Position numbers and translations under genes: made by a program. Positions 36,945 through 46,085 of a stretch of DNA of 52,226 nucleotides are shown one piece after another. The notes below the pieces were generated by a model that made no database searches, was not told the origin of the DNA, and was given only the letters and a program-made list of their open reading frames with translations. Numbering within the stretch: the first letter of the stretch is position 1; each line of letters opens with the position of its first letter. Source of the DNA: Segatella paludivivens DSM 17968 = JCM 13650 (GTDB taxonomy: Bacteria; Bacteroidota; Bacteroidia; Bacteroidales; Bacteroidaceae); contig NZ_KB890642.1 in assembly GCF_000373185.1 (NCBI RefSeq), positions 8,071 through 60,296 of the forward strand, read 5' to 3'.

Positions 36945-37803
36945 TGCAGCCAACGCTCAAGAACTTCAGGCAACTATAAACATCAACCATTCGCAAATTC
37001 AAGGTACTGATAATTCTGTATTCGACAATTTACGAAACACGCTGTCACAATTTATGAATGATAGGAAATGGACGAATCTCCAATTCCAGAAAAACGAGCG
37101 CATAGCATGCAGTTTCAATATTACCGTCACAAAATATGACAGAGCGACTAATATGTTTACATGCAAGGCTATCATACAAGCCAATCGTCCTGTATATAAT
37201 TCTGCATACAACACAACACTATACAATAATACAGACAACGACTTCAACTTTGAGTTTACAGAATTCAATCAACTTGAATTCAATGACGAAAGTGTTGATA
37301 ATCAACTAACAGCACTTTGCGCCTACTACGCATATCTGATAATAGGAATTGATATTGATTCATTTTCACCTATGGGTGGTGAGGATATATTACAACGGTG
37401 CATGAACGTAGCCAACAACTCACAGAATCTTAACTATACCGGATGGAAGAGTTTTGATGACAGCAAAAACAGATATGCCATAATAAATGATTATATTGAC
37501 GAGGGAATGAAACCATTCCGTCAACTGCAATATGATTATTATAGAAACGGAATGGATGAGATGGCTCAAAATCCAGAAAAAGGCAGAGTGAACATATCTG
37601 CAGCAATAGAAAGCGACCTTAAAACAGCTCATGAGGCACGACCAATGAGTATGTTACCGCAGATATGGACTGATTATAAAAAAGACGAACTGGCAAGCAT
37701 TTACAATGGTAAAGGAACGCAGAATGAAAAAGAAAAGATATATGAGATCCTATTTGGAATAAATGCAAGCCAAAATAACTCTTGGAACAAAATTAAAAAT
37801 TAG
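36877..37803 (+). CDS. DUF4835 family exported protein
   Basis: A 308-residue precursor with a signal peptide (LRLISLMSWLLLCSNAANA, cleavage probably before QEL). The mature part begins QELQATININHSQIQGTD, the family's typical opening, and runs through NAYNTTLYNNTD-like stretches. DUF4835 proteins are conserved in Bacteroidetes, located near coaBC and recN, and lack a proven function. A role in the envelope or in secretion is only suggested by their conservation. I chose ATG 36877, inside the end of coaBC, because it gives a clean signal peptide. The next gene starts six bases after its stop. Confidence 0.85.
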   Translation: MTKSLNLKLRLISLMSWLLLCSNAANAQELQATININHSQIQGTDNSVFDNLRNTLSQFMNDRKWTNLQFQKNERIACSFNITVTKYDRATNMFTCKAIIQANRPVYNSAYNTTLYNNTDNDFNFEFTEFNQLEFNDESVDNQLTALCAYYAYLIIGIDIDSFSPMGGEDILQRCMNVANNSQNLNYTGWKSFDDSKNRYAIINDYIDEGMKPFRQLQYDYYRNGMDEMAQNPEKGRVNISAAIESDLKTAHEARPMSMLPQIWTDYKKDELASIYNGKGTQNEKEKIYEILFGINASQNNSWNKIKN

Positions 37804-37808
37804 CAATC

Positions 37809-39467
37809 ATGTTAAGACAGCTTTACATAAGAAATTTCACATTGATAGACGAATTGAATATTGCATTCAATTCCGGCTTTTCAGTGATTACTGGTGAAAC
37901 TGGTGCAGGAAAGAGTATCATACTTGGAGCTATCGGTTTACTGCTTGGACAAAGGGCTGACCTGAAGGTTATTAAATCTGGAAAAGACAAGTGCGTCATT
38001 GAAGCTCACTTTGACCTTAGCAAATATGATATGGACTCTTTTTTCACTAATAACGATATTGACTATGAACCACAAGACTGCATCATTAGAAGGGAAATAA
38101 ACAAGAATGGCAAAAGCCGTGCCTTCATTAATGATACTCCTGTTCAGCTGACAATGATACGTGAACTTGGAGAAATGCTTGTAGATATCCATAGTCAACA
38201 CCAAAACCTATTATTGCAAAAAGAAGACTTTCAACTGAATGTGGTTGATATTATAGCCAACGACAATAAGGAACTGAAAGATTACAGAAACTGTTTTGCC
38301 AAATATCACCAAGCAATAAAAGAACTTGAAAAGATTAAAGAAAGTATTGCTCAAAGTCGTGATAATGAAGAGTTTATGAGATTTCAGTTCGACGAAATAA
38401 ATAAGGCACAACTTACAGACGGAGAACAGGAAACGATAGAACAGGACACAGAGCAACTGAGTCATTCTGAGGAAATTAAGGAGGCTTTATACGATAGTGA
38501 CAATGCTCTTATGGCAGAAACAAACGGAGCCGTCGAACAAGTAAAGATTGCCGCTTCAAGACTGCAAAGTATTGAGAACGTATTTCAAAACGCTAAAGAA
38601 CTTGCAGAACGATTATCCAACTGCCACATAGAACTGAAAGATATAGCACAGGAGATTAGTCGCGATGTTGAGAATGTGGACTTTGATCCAGACAGATTGA
38701 ATAATCTCACTCAAAGACTAGACTACATATACTCTCTTGAGCAAAAGTTCCGTGTAAACACTATTGCAGAATTACTGTCTATACGTGACGATTTGCAAGT
38801 TAAGTTAGAGAATATAGACAACTCTGATGACACGATAAAAGAGACACAACAGAAAGTTGATGCACTTAAAAATGAATGTATCAGCAAGGCTGAGAAACTT
38901 ACAAAGCTGCGCAGTGAATCAGCTAAGAAAGTTGAAAAGGAAATGTCTAGTCGACTTATACCTTTAGGAATACCAAACGTACGTTTCCAGATTGAACTTA
39001 TAAATAAAGAACTGTCAGAAGACGGAGCAGACAAGATTTCGTTCTTGTTCAGCGCAAATAAGAGCACCCCACTCCAACCGGTTAGTCAAGTTGCATCTGG
39101 CGGTGAAATTGCACGTGTAATGCTGTCACTGAAGGCAATGATAAGTGGTGTAGTAAAATTACCAACAATCATATTCGATGAGATTGATACTGGTGTGAGC
39201 GGTAGAGTTGCCGAGATGATGGCACAAATAATGCAGGAAATGGGAAACAATGAGCGACAAGTAATAAGCATCACTCACCTTCCACAGATTGCCGCATTAG
39301 GTTCTACTCACTATAAGGTTGAAAAAGAAGAAACTGCTGACGGGACAATAAGTACGATGCGCATGTTAAACAACGAGGAACGCATAAAAGAGATTGCCCA
39401 GATGCTGAGCGGAAGTAACATATCAGAAGAGGCCATAAACAATGCAAGGGCTCTTCTTAAACTATAA
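37809..39467 (+). CDS. recN: DNA repair protein RecN
   Basis: An SMC-like ATPase of 552 residues that acts early in double-strand-break repair. Walker A GETGAGKS is at residues 29-36, the middle (about 150-370) is coiled coil, and the C-terminal head has VASGGEIARVMLSLKAM (ABC signature), IIFDEIDTGVSGR (Walker B) and ISITHLPQIAALG. The length is normal. It lies six bases after DUF4835. The short 3' gap and lack of a hairpin suggest read-through into the following gene. Confidence 0.97.
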   Translation: MLRQLYIRNFTLIDELNIAFNSGFSVITGETGAGKSIILGAIGLLLGQRADLKVIKSGKDKCVIEAHFDLSKYDMDSFFTNNDIDYEPQDCIIRREINKNGKSRAFINDTPVQLTMIRELGEMLVDIHSQHQNLLLQKEDFQLNVVDIIANDNKELKDYRNCFAKYHQAIKELEKIKESIAQSRDNEEFMRFQFDEINKAQLTDGEQETIEQDTEQLSHSEEIKEALYDSDNALMAETNGAVEQVKIAASRLQSIENVFQNAKELAERLSNCHIELKDIAQEISRDVENVDFDPDRLNNLTQRLDYIYSLEQKFRVNTIAELLSIRDDLQVKLENIDNSDDTIKETQQKVDALKNECISKAEKLTKLRSESAKKVEKEMSSRLIPLGIPNVRFQIELINKELSEDGADKISFLFSANKSTPLQPVSQVASGGEIARVMLSLKAMISGVVKLPTIIFDEIDTGVSGRVAEMMAQIMQEMGNNERQVISITHLPQIAALGSTHYKVEKEETADGTISTMRMLNNEERIKEIAQMLSGSNISEEAINNARALLKL

Positions 39468-39490
39468 ATAAAAAATAAAATCACATACTT

Positions 39491-41143
39491 ATGAAAAGAA
39501 TCTATTTATTGATTATGTCAATCGTCTTCTCGATATCAGGAGTATTGGCACAGTCAGCACAAGTTCAAAAAGCCTCGAAATCTGTCTTCACATTGACGAC
39601 ATTCAATAAAGATGGCAGTATTCTCGCATCAAGTCATGGAGTCTTTGTAGGCAAAGACGGTGAGGCTATCAGTACTTGGGCACCATTTGTTGGTGCAGAT
39701 CATGCTGTTGTAGTTGATGCAAATGGCAAGACATACAATGTAGATGCAATTGTAGGAGCTAACGAATTGTATGATGTCTGCAAATTCATTGTTGACGGTA
39801 GTACAATAAAGGCTGATGTTGCTTCAACAGAAGCAAATGGCAATGTCTTTCTTCTTAACTATTCATTAAAGAAAGCTGACATCAATACTTTCAAAATTGC
39901 AAGTGTAGAGAAGTTTATGGATAAGTACAACTACTACATATTTTCTACCACAGCACCTGATAACGCATCAAGCTGCCCATTCGTGAATAACAACGGACAG
40001 GTTATCGGACTCCTTCAGCATAGCAAAAATGGTGATGTACATGCTACTGACGCAAAATTTGCATCAGACATGGTTGCAAATGGTTTCACTATCAATGACG
40101 CAGTATTGAGAACATGCGGTATTAGAACAGTTTTACCTGACAACGAGAACCAAGCTTTACTGACAATGATGATGGCTAGTGAACAGTCAGATTCGATCTC
40201 ACGTCAGAAGTATATTGATGACTTCATGCGTAAGTTTCCTAGTTCTACAGAAGGTTACACCAATAAAGCTTCAAGTTATGTAAACGGAGGAAAGTTTGAG
40301 GAGGCTGACAAGGTCATGCAAACAGCATTAGAAAAAGTTGCAAAGAAAGACGAGGCTCATTCTGAATATGCAAAAGTAATATACCAGAAGGAACTTTTCA
40401 GCAACAAACCATATACAAACTGGAGTCTAGACAAAGCTCTTGAGGAATCAAAAAAGGCCTCTGCAATAAACGACTTGGACGTATATCGTCATCAGCAAGC
40501 ACAGATAACCTATTCAAAAGGTGAATATCAAAATGCCTACAACATGTTTATTGCTCTAACAAAAACCAAACTTCGCAACGGAGAACTCTTTTACGAGGCT
40601 TCACAATGTAAAGCCCAACTCAAAGCTCCACAGAATGAAGTAATGGCACTTCTTGACAGCGCTATAGCAGCTTGTCCACAGCCACTTACTTCAATTGCCG
40701 CACCATACGTACTCGCACGTGGCGTATCATACGATGCTATGAAAAACTATCATAATGCATTGGTTGATTATAATGAATACGATTCATTGATGTTAGGCAG
40801 ACCATTGAACTCTAGTTTCTACTATACCAGATATAAATGTGAACTTCAAGTACATCGCTTCCAGCAAGCACTGAACGATATAGCACGTGCTATCATCGTA
40901 ACACCTAATGAACCTACTTATTATGCAGAAATGGCTTCATTGCAAATTCGCGTGAATAAGAATGAAGACGCAGTAAAAACTGCAACAAGATGCACTGTAA
41001 TTGCTCCTGAATATCCTGACGGTTACTTATTGCTAGGTCTAGCAAACAAGGAACTTGGAAATAAGGACGAGGCTAAGAAGGCTTTAGAAAAGGCTAAATC
41101 ACTAGGTGATACTCGTGCTGACGAATATTTGAAAAAGCTATAA
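39491..41143 (+). CDS. Exported trypsin-like domain plus TPR repeats
   Basis: A 550-residue exported protein (signal peptide MKRIYLLIMSIVFSISGVLA). Residues about 25-205 look like a trypsin-like fold (SSHGVFVGKDGEAIST, CPFVNNNGQVIGLL), but the usual catalytic-His segment (TNxHV) is replaced by STWAPFV. A Ser survives in NASSCPF where GNSGGP would be, so the domain is probably not an active protease. Residues about 220-550 are helical TPR-like repeats (GKFEEADKVMQTALEKV, GEYQNAYNMFIAL, HNALVDYNEYDSL, GNKDEAKKALEKA). It likely acts as a periplasmic or outer-membrane-facing interaction protein. Homologues are known in Bacteroidetes, but function is not established. Confidence 0.75.
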   Translation: MKRIYLLIMSIVFSISGVLAQSAQVQKASKSVFTLTTFNKDGSILASSHGVFVGKDGEAISTWAPFVGADHAVVVDANGKTYNVDAIVGANELYDVCKFIVDGSTIKADVASTEANGNVFLLNYSLKKADINTFKIASVEKFMDKYNYYIFSTTAPDNASSCPFVNNNGQVIGLLQHSKNGDVHATDAKFASDMVANGFTINDAVLRTCGIRTVLPDNENQALLTMMMASEQSDSISRQKYIDDFMRKFPSSTEGYTNKASSYVNGGKFEEADKVMQTALEKVAKKDEAHSEYAKVIYQKELFSNKPYTNWSLDKALEESKKASAINDLDVYRHQQAQITYSKGEYQNAYNMFIALTKTKLRNGELFYEASQCKAQLKAPQNEVMALLDSAIAACPQPLTSIAAPYVLARGVSYDAMKNYHNALVDYNEYDSLMLGRPLNSSFYYTRYKCELQVHRFQQALNDIARAIIVTPNEPTYYAEMASLQIRVNKNEDAVKTATRCTVIAPEYPDGYLLLGLANKELGNKDEAKKALEKAKSLGDTRADEYLKKL

Positions 41144-41157
41144 TATAATCTTTAAGA

Positions 41158-41209
41158 CAGACTAACATACAATTGTTTGAATATAAAAACAAATTAATAT
41201 GTTAGTCTG
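41158..41209 (+). terminator. Long hairpin after the TPR gene
   Basis: CAGACTAACATA (41158-41169) pairs with TATGTTAGTCTG (41198-41209), and the inner AATTGTTT/AAACAAATT continues the stem with one bulge. It begins 15 bases after the stop codon. It may be a terminator or an mRNA-stabilising hairpin. Confidence 0.7.
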
Positions 41210-41258
41210 AATTAAAAATCACTTGTTATAATGGTTCATATACCTATATAATAAATAT

Positions 41259-41297
41259 AAATAAAGCCCTTCAAGAATTTCTTGAAGGGCTTTATTT
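41259..41297. terminator. Bidirectional terminator, 19-bp arms
   Basis: AAATAAAGCCCTTCAAGAA (41259-41277) and TTCTTGAAGGGCTTTATTT (41279-41297) are perfectly complementary around a single T. Lying between convergent genes, it ends both the TPR gene and the long minus-strand ileS unit. It stops 20 bases before the C69 stop codon. Confidence 0.93.
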
Positions 41298-41317
41298 ATT
41301 ATGTGTTATTAAGAAGA

Positions 41318-42967
41318 TTACTTCTTTTGTTCTGGAACTTCAAACTTATCACCAGTAGCTTTAACAAGCTTACGGGCAAAAGATGCAGGATAACCAGGAC
41401 GCATTACTGTTGCTCCAATACCAGTCTTTGTTCTGATAAACTCACCATTTTTTGTTGGTTTGACTGACATATCATTATACTTAACAATAAGATAATAAGC
41501 CAGCTTGTTCCATCTAGCAAGCATTTGTTGAGCCTCATCATTACTGTAATCATTAAGATACTTCAATGCAGCAGCCTTATCACTAACATACAGTTCACGT
41601 GCCTTGTTCTCAACGTTTGGTTGATTTGCAAAGTATGAACTTTCTAAACTGTCACGAACAGACTTCAACTCTGGGAACATAAGTGAATAACGTGGATAAA
41701 TCATATTACTAACCCAATTGCAAACCCAGTAAGCATTCTTTGTAGAGAATGTAACAGCATCAGCACCAGGAGTATTATAACATTCAGGCTGAACCGTATT
41801 ACCACAATATATTGGGGTATATGCAATCATATTACCATCATCATTGCCAAACCACAACACACCACCTATTTCACGAGGAAGCCAAGAACGCATCTGACTT
41901 ACATAAGAAAAACCAGTCTGCTGAGTACTTGTTGGACGCTCATTGAAATAAGACTTTCCGTCTACTTTAAACATTAATGGTGTAGGACGATATGGCATTT
42001 CCCATACACCGCTACCAAAGTCTAAAGTATCAGTTGCCAAAGGAGTTCCTTCATAATGGTCTCTCATAGCCATCTGGACATCCTTTACAGAAAGCTTCTT
42101 GTTTGGAATAACCCATAATGGCATATCCTCGGCATTTTCATCCTTTCCTTCTGCCCAAGGCAGATAACGGCTGAAACCGTCTGTGAAATGATTAAAGAAA
42201 GCCCATACACGAGCATCACAGAAACGACGACCAGAAAAATCAGGTTTAGCATAAGCCATCTTCCATGAGAAATCGATGTCCTTTCCTGTAAACCAGCCCT
42301 TCTTTCTTGCATAAGAAATAACGTTCTTACTATACATAACATTCTTATGGTCGTTCATATTGAACTTGCCAATACGACTTTGGTTTGCATGTGCGCAAAT
42401 AGCATTATCAGGTATGCGTTGAGCAACCCAAATTGCACTCTTGCTTCCTGCTCCGCAACCCATCATCTCCATTATCCAAGCCTCATTAGGATCACAAATA
42501 GTAAAGGTCTCACCCTCACTATTATATCCATATTTCTCGGCTAAAGATGTCATGACCTTTATCGCCTCACGCGCATTGCGTGAACGTTGAAGAGCTAAGT
42601 ATATAAGACTACCATAATCAATGATACTAGTAGAGTCTACCATTTCAGGACGACCACCATAAGTAGTTTCTCCAACAGTCACCTGAAATTCATTGATATT
42701 TCCAATAACATTATATGTAACAGGAGCCTCTGGTATCTGTCCGTGAGAAGCCTTTGTATCCCAGTCAATAATCTTACGCATTTCTCCCTTAGCATGAACA
42801 CCTGCAGGATAATGAGCTAAATCAATAAACATGCCATAATCATCAGCATTATATGAACAGATAACACTTCCGTCTGCACTGGCTTTCTTTCCTACGATAA
42901 AATTAGTACATGCCAAAGCAGCAGATGCACTCAATGTAAAGACAGCAATTAAAATTTGTTTCTTCAT
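41318..42967 (-). CDS. C69-family dipeptidase, exported
   Basis: A 549-residue N-terminal-nucleophile hydrolase related to Lactobacillus PepD. The signal peptide MKKQILIAVFTLSASAALA ends directly before Cys20 of CTNFIVGKKASADGSV, the catalytic cysteine, so export and cleavage would themselves expose the nucleophile. GNINEFQVTVGETTYGG and TICDPNEAWIMEMMG are further C69 motifs. Role: probably cleaves dipeptides in the periplasm. It is last in the minus-strand unit, 13 bases after nadC. Confidence 0.92.
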   Translation of the reverse strand: MKKQILIAVFTLSASAALACTNFIVGKKASADGSVICSYNADDYGMFIDLAHYPAGVHAKGEMRKIIDWDTKASHGQIPEAPVTYNVIGNINEFQVTVGETTYGGRPEMVDSTSIIDYGSLIYLALQRSRNAREAIKVMTSLAEKYGYNSEGETFTICDPNEAWIMEMMGCGAGSKSAIWVAQRIPDNAICAHANQSRIGKFNMNDHKNVMYSKNVISYARKKGWFTGKDIDFSWKMAYAKPDFSGRRFCDARVWAFFNHFTDGFSRYLPWAEGKDENAEDMPLWVIPNKKLSVKDVQMAMRDHYEGTPLATDTLDFGSGVWEMPYRPTPLMFKVDGKSYFNERPTSTQQTGFSYVSQMRSWLPREIGGVLWFGNDDGNMIAYTPIYCGNTVQPECYNTPGADAVTFSTKNAYWVCNWVSNMIYPRYSLMFPELKSVRDSLESSYFANQPNVENKARELYVSDKAAALKYLNDYSNDEAQQMLARWNKLAYYLIVKYNDMSVKPTKNGEFIRTKTGIGATVMRPGYPASFARKLVKATGDKFEVPEQKK

Positions 42968-42980
42968 AAACTTAATATAT

Positions 42981-43829
42981 TTAACAAGCCTTGAAACTCA
43001 TGTCAAGTCCCTTAACACTATGTGTAAGAGCACCAACACTTATGAAGTCAACTCCTTGTTCAGCATATCCACGGATAGTGTCGAAAGTGATACCACCACT
43101 AGATTCTGTTTCCATTCTTCCAGCAACAAGGTCAACAGCCTTCTTTGTATCAGGAACACTAAAATTATCAAACATGACACGGTCTACTCCACCATGGTTA
43201 AGTACACATTGAAGTTCATCGAAGTTTCTTACTTCTATTTCAATCTTCAAATCAAGTCTTTTTTCCTTAAGATAAGCATGGCAACGATCAATAGCACTCT
43301 CAATACCACCAGCAAAGTCTACATGATTATCTTTAAGAAGAATCATATCGAAAAGTCCGATACGGTGATTCATACCACCACCTATCTTAACAGCTTGCTT
43401 TTCAAGCATACGCAATCCAGGTGTTGTCTTACGTGTATCAAGCACATGAGTTCTTGTTCCTTCCAACAACTTAACATATTTGTTTGTCATTGTTGCAATA
43501 CCGCTCATACGCTGCATTATATTAAGCATAAGTCGCTCTGTCTGAAGCAGTGAACGAGTCTTACCACTTACAATCATTGCGATGTCACCAACCTTAACAG
43601 GAGTTCCATCATTGATAAGAACCTCAACATTCAATGTAGAATCAAACTTAGCAAAAACCTTTTTAGCCATTTCTACACCAGCCAATATACCGTTTTCCTT
43701 TATTAGCAAATGTGATTTACCCATTGCATCATCAGGAATACAACACAATGTTGTATGGTCACCATCACCAATATCCTCAGCAAAAGCCAATTCTATCAGT
43801 TTATCTTCTAATTCGTCTACTGATAACAT
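42981..43829 (-). CDS. nadC: Nicotinate-nucleotide pyrophosphorylase (carboxylating)
   Basis: A quinolinate phosphoribosyltransferase of 282 residues, which makes nicotinate mononucleotide in de novo NAD synthesis. The motif LDTRKTTPGLRMLEKQAV with GGGMNHRIGLFDMILLKDNH after it is diagnostic. EVRNFDELQ and SGGITFDTIRGYAEQGVDFIS, seen in parts as SGGITFDTI and GVDFISVG, complete the barrel. nadA and nadB are not nearby. It lies 12 bases after a 66-residue gene and 13 before the C69 gene. Confidence 0.97.
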   Translation of the reverse strand: MLSVDELEDKLIELAFAEDIGDGDHTTLCCIPDDAMGKSHLLIKENGILAGVEMAKKVFAKFDSTLNVEVLINDGTPVKVGDIAMIVSGKTRSLLQTERLMLNIMQRMSGIATMTNKYVKLLEGTRTHVLDTRKTTPGLRMLEKQAVKIGGGMNHRIGLFDMILLKDNHVDFAGGIESAIDRCHAYLKEKRLDLKIEIEVRNFDELQCVLNHGGVDRVMFDNFSVPDTKKAVDLVAGRMETESSGGITFDTIRGYAEQGVDFISVGALTHSVKGLDMSFKAC

Positions 43830-43841
43830 ATTATTTTATAT

Positions 43842-44042
43842 TTATATATTACTATTATCTATAATCAACTTGTCTTTAATGATCTCACAAGTTCCTCCAA
43901 TCCATTCTGTCATTGGCAATTCATCTGTAAACTCATAGTAGTTTACTACCCTATCTCCAATGACCTCAACTATGACCTGATGGAGAACTTTTCCAGATAC
44001 TTTCAATTCATGAAAGCCCAATCGTCTGAATTCATCTGCCAT
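43842..44042 (-). CDS. Small conserved-looking protein, 66 residues
   Basis: A 66-residue cytoplasmic protein (MADEFRRLGFHELKVSGKV...), acidic, with the look of a small beta-rich domain (VIVEVIGDRVVNYYEF, MTEWIGGTCEIIKDKL). The ATG overlaps the stop of the DUF4296 gene (TAATG), and nadC follows after 12 bases, so it sits tightly in the operon. That makes it a real gene. The family is not recognised. Confidence 0.7.
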   Translation of the reverse strand: MADEFRRLGFHELKVSGKVLHQVIVEVIGDRVVNYYEFTDELPMTEWIGGTCEIIKDKLIIDNSNI

Positions 44043-45019
44043 TAATTCAACGCTTTGGGTGGGATTGGCATCTGGCGTTTCGGTTGCATATTCGGATCAG
44101 AATTAGGAGGAACAGGAACGCTTGATGGTGGCATTGGTTGTTGACCATTTGACTTTGCTGAATCATTGCCAGAAGTCTTTATACTGTCACCATTCACTTT
44201 ATTTGCAGTCGCCTTACTCTGATGCATTTTATACAACTTAATATTACTTACTATCATGAGTTTCAGCGTCGTTGCATTATCTCCAGGATCCTGACTCTTA
44301 TTTAGCATGAAAAAGCCACGAATCTCCTTTATTCCAAGTCTCTTGTCATCACGGATAGTTAGATTGAAATGACTTGCCGTTGAAATATGCATGTTTTGTG
44401 TAGCAATACTGTCATTGCCAAACTTAACAGCTAACACGACTACTCCATCACGCATACCATCCTGGAATATGAATTGTGTATTGAAATCAAGCATGATGCC
44501 ATCTCCCTTATGGAATGTTGAGTCAGCAACCATTGAAAAAGAATTCAAGTTGAAAGGTTTCTGTGGTGTAAGTACCATAGCAGACTCTTCGTTCCATACA
44601 TTTGCAGTGTCACCATTTGCAGTAACACCACCAAATCTATTAACGGCATCAGCAGAAGCACCTAATGCAACAGCCTCTTTACCAAGTCGTTTACTTAAAT
44701 CCTCATAAATTTGCTTCAACTGATCTGTATGGCGCATGTAATAAACCATTGATGAATCGAACTCCGCAGGAGTATAGCCATACTTCTTCAATACAGCTGC
44801 ACGATACTTTATCGCATTGACAGAATCATTACCTGAAATCTGAGCCATACTGCTAGCTAGATGATAATCATAAAGAACATCACCCATTTTATCTGGTTGA
44901 ATAAACTTTGAAGGTACAGATGGTTTACATGAAACCACCAGAAATAATCCCATAATTACAACAAGTGAACTTATTGTCATTTTAAGGAACTTACCTCCTT
45001 GGTGAGACGAAGACTTCAT
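44042..45019 (-). CDS. DUF4296 lipoprotein
   Basis: A 325-residue lipoprotein: a hydrophobic leader ends in VVSC (Cys31, or Cys18 if translation starts at the internal ATG, Met14). The mature N-terminal part (FIQPDKMGDVLYDYHLASSMA) matches DUF4296, a helical domain. The C-terminal about 60 residues are low-complexity, Pro-rich (PMPPSSVPVPPNSDPN). Its position just downstream of lspA, which matures lipoproteins, is conserved in this group as far as I recall. Function unknown. Confidence 0.82.
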   Translation of the reverse strand: MKSSSHQGGKFLKMTISSLVVIMGLFLVVSCKPSVPSKFIQPDKMGDVLYDYHLASSMAQISGNDSVNAIKYRAAVLKKYGYTPAEFDSSMVYYMRHTDQLKQIYEDLSKRLGKEAVALGASADAVNRFGGVTANGDTANVWNEESAMVLTPQKPFNLNSFSMVADSTFHKGDGIMLDFNTQFIFQDGMRDGVVVLAVKFGNDSIATQNMHISTASHFNLTIRDDKRLGIKEIRGFFMLNKSQDPGDNATTLKLMIVSNIKLYKMHQSKATANKVNGDSIKTSGNDSAKSNGQQPMPPSSVPVPPNSDPNMQPKRQMPIPPKALN

Positions 45020-45021
45020 AT

Positions 45022-45672
45022 TTATTTCTTTTTAAAAGCACCCTTAACGGTCTCGGAAATACCTTCCATTTCTTTTCTAAAGAAAAGAAGTAACAGCACA
45101 ACACCTACAGAAATACAAGCATCGGCAAAGTTAAATACTGGTGAGAAGAAAATAAATTCTTGTCCGCCCTTGAAAGGTACCCAATCAGGATATGTTGTAA
45201 CAATAAGAGGAAAATAAAACATATCCACAACCTTTCCCTGTAAAAATGATGCATAACCACTACCAAAAGGCACAAGGTATGATACATAGAACGGTGAAGA
45301 TGCATTAAATATCAGCCCATAAAACATCGAATCAATAATGTTACCAGCTGCACCAGCCATAATCATGGACAAGACAACTATGTAACCAGTAGAATGTTTT
45401 TGTTGAAGGACTTTATGCATATACCAACCTATACATCCAACAGCAATAATACGGAATACACTCAAAACTAATTTGTTAAAGAATGTCATACCATAAGCCA
45501 TACCATTGTTCTCAATGAAGCTGATATAAAACCAGTTTGTTACACGAACAGACTCACCTAAGCACATGTTGGTTTTGACCTCTATCTTGACTATCTGGTC
45601 AATAACAAGTATTGCGATAATCAAGATAAATGCCAATAAACCATCTTGCGATAAATAACTATTTTTTTTCAT
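45022..45672 (-). CDS. lspA: Lipoprotein signal peptidase (signal peptidase II)
   Basis: A 216-residue membrane aspartyl protease that cuts the signal peptide of prolipoproteins. The two catalytic aspartates are in AGNIIDSMFYG and FNFADACISVG. Four membrane segments are visible. It is longer than E. coli LspA (164) owing to an insert of about 35 residues between the catalytic segments (SSPFYVSYLVPFGSG...), a common form in Bacteroidetes. The ATG overlaps the end of the dksA-like gene by four bases. A natural partner for the lipoproteins in this window. Confidence 0.95.
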   Translation of the reverse strand: MKKNSYLSQDGLLAFILIIAILVIDQIVKIEVKTNMCLGESVRVTNWFYISFIENNGMAYGMTFFNKLVLSVFRIIAVGCIGWYMHKVLQQKHSTGYIVVLSMIMAGAAGNIIDSMFYGLIFNASSPFYVSYLVPFGSGYASFLQGKVVDMFYFPLIVTTYPDWVPFKGGQEFIFFSPVFNFADACISVGVVLLLLFFRKEMEGISETVKGAFKKK

Positions 45673-46052
45673 TTCTTTCTTGCATTCTTCGAAGCCACGC
45701 TAAGAGTAGCATGAGGCACAACACGAAGACGTTCCTTAGGTATCAGTTCACCCGTAACACGGTCAACACCATAAGTTTTATTTTCTATACGCAACAAAGC
45801 AGCTTCAAGTCCTTTGATAAACTTTTGCAAACGTTGAACCATCTGAATCATATCTTCCTTGCTCTGGTTGGCGTTACCGTCATCCAAAACTTTATTATAA
45901 GTGGGAGACGTATCATCCACACCATTGTCATCTTGATTCATTAGCTGGCGCATAATAGAAGAATACTCTTCGTGAGCCACCTTTAATTTGTCATTAATAA
46001 TTCCGCGGAACTCTTCCAAGTCCTCATCTGAATAACGTGTTTTCTTGTCCAT
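45669..46052 (-). CDS. TraR/DksA-family protein lacking all cysteines
   Basis: A 127-residue protein with the DksA/TraR layout: a coiled coil (about 10-90) and the C-terminal TYGVDRVTGELIPKERLRVVPHAT segment, here in pieces TYGVDRVTGEL and IPKERLRVVPHAT. In DksA the globular part is held by a C4 zinc finger, and in this protein no cysteine exists anywhere. The usual C in GIC of the family is D here. It may still insert its coiled coil into the RNA polymerase secondary channel, but the DxxDxA tip is not obvious. It lies between ileS and lspA. Confidence 0.85.
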   Translation of the reverse strand: MDKKTRYSDEDLEEFRGIINDKLKVAHEEYSSIMRQLMNQDDNGVDDTSPTYNKVLDDGNANQSKEDMIQMVQRLQKFIKGLEAALLRIENKTYGVDRVTGELIPKERLRVVPHATLSVASKNARKK

Positions 46053-46085
46053 AGATACATAAGTATTTAATTATTTATACTCTTG

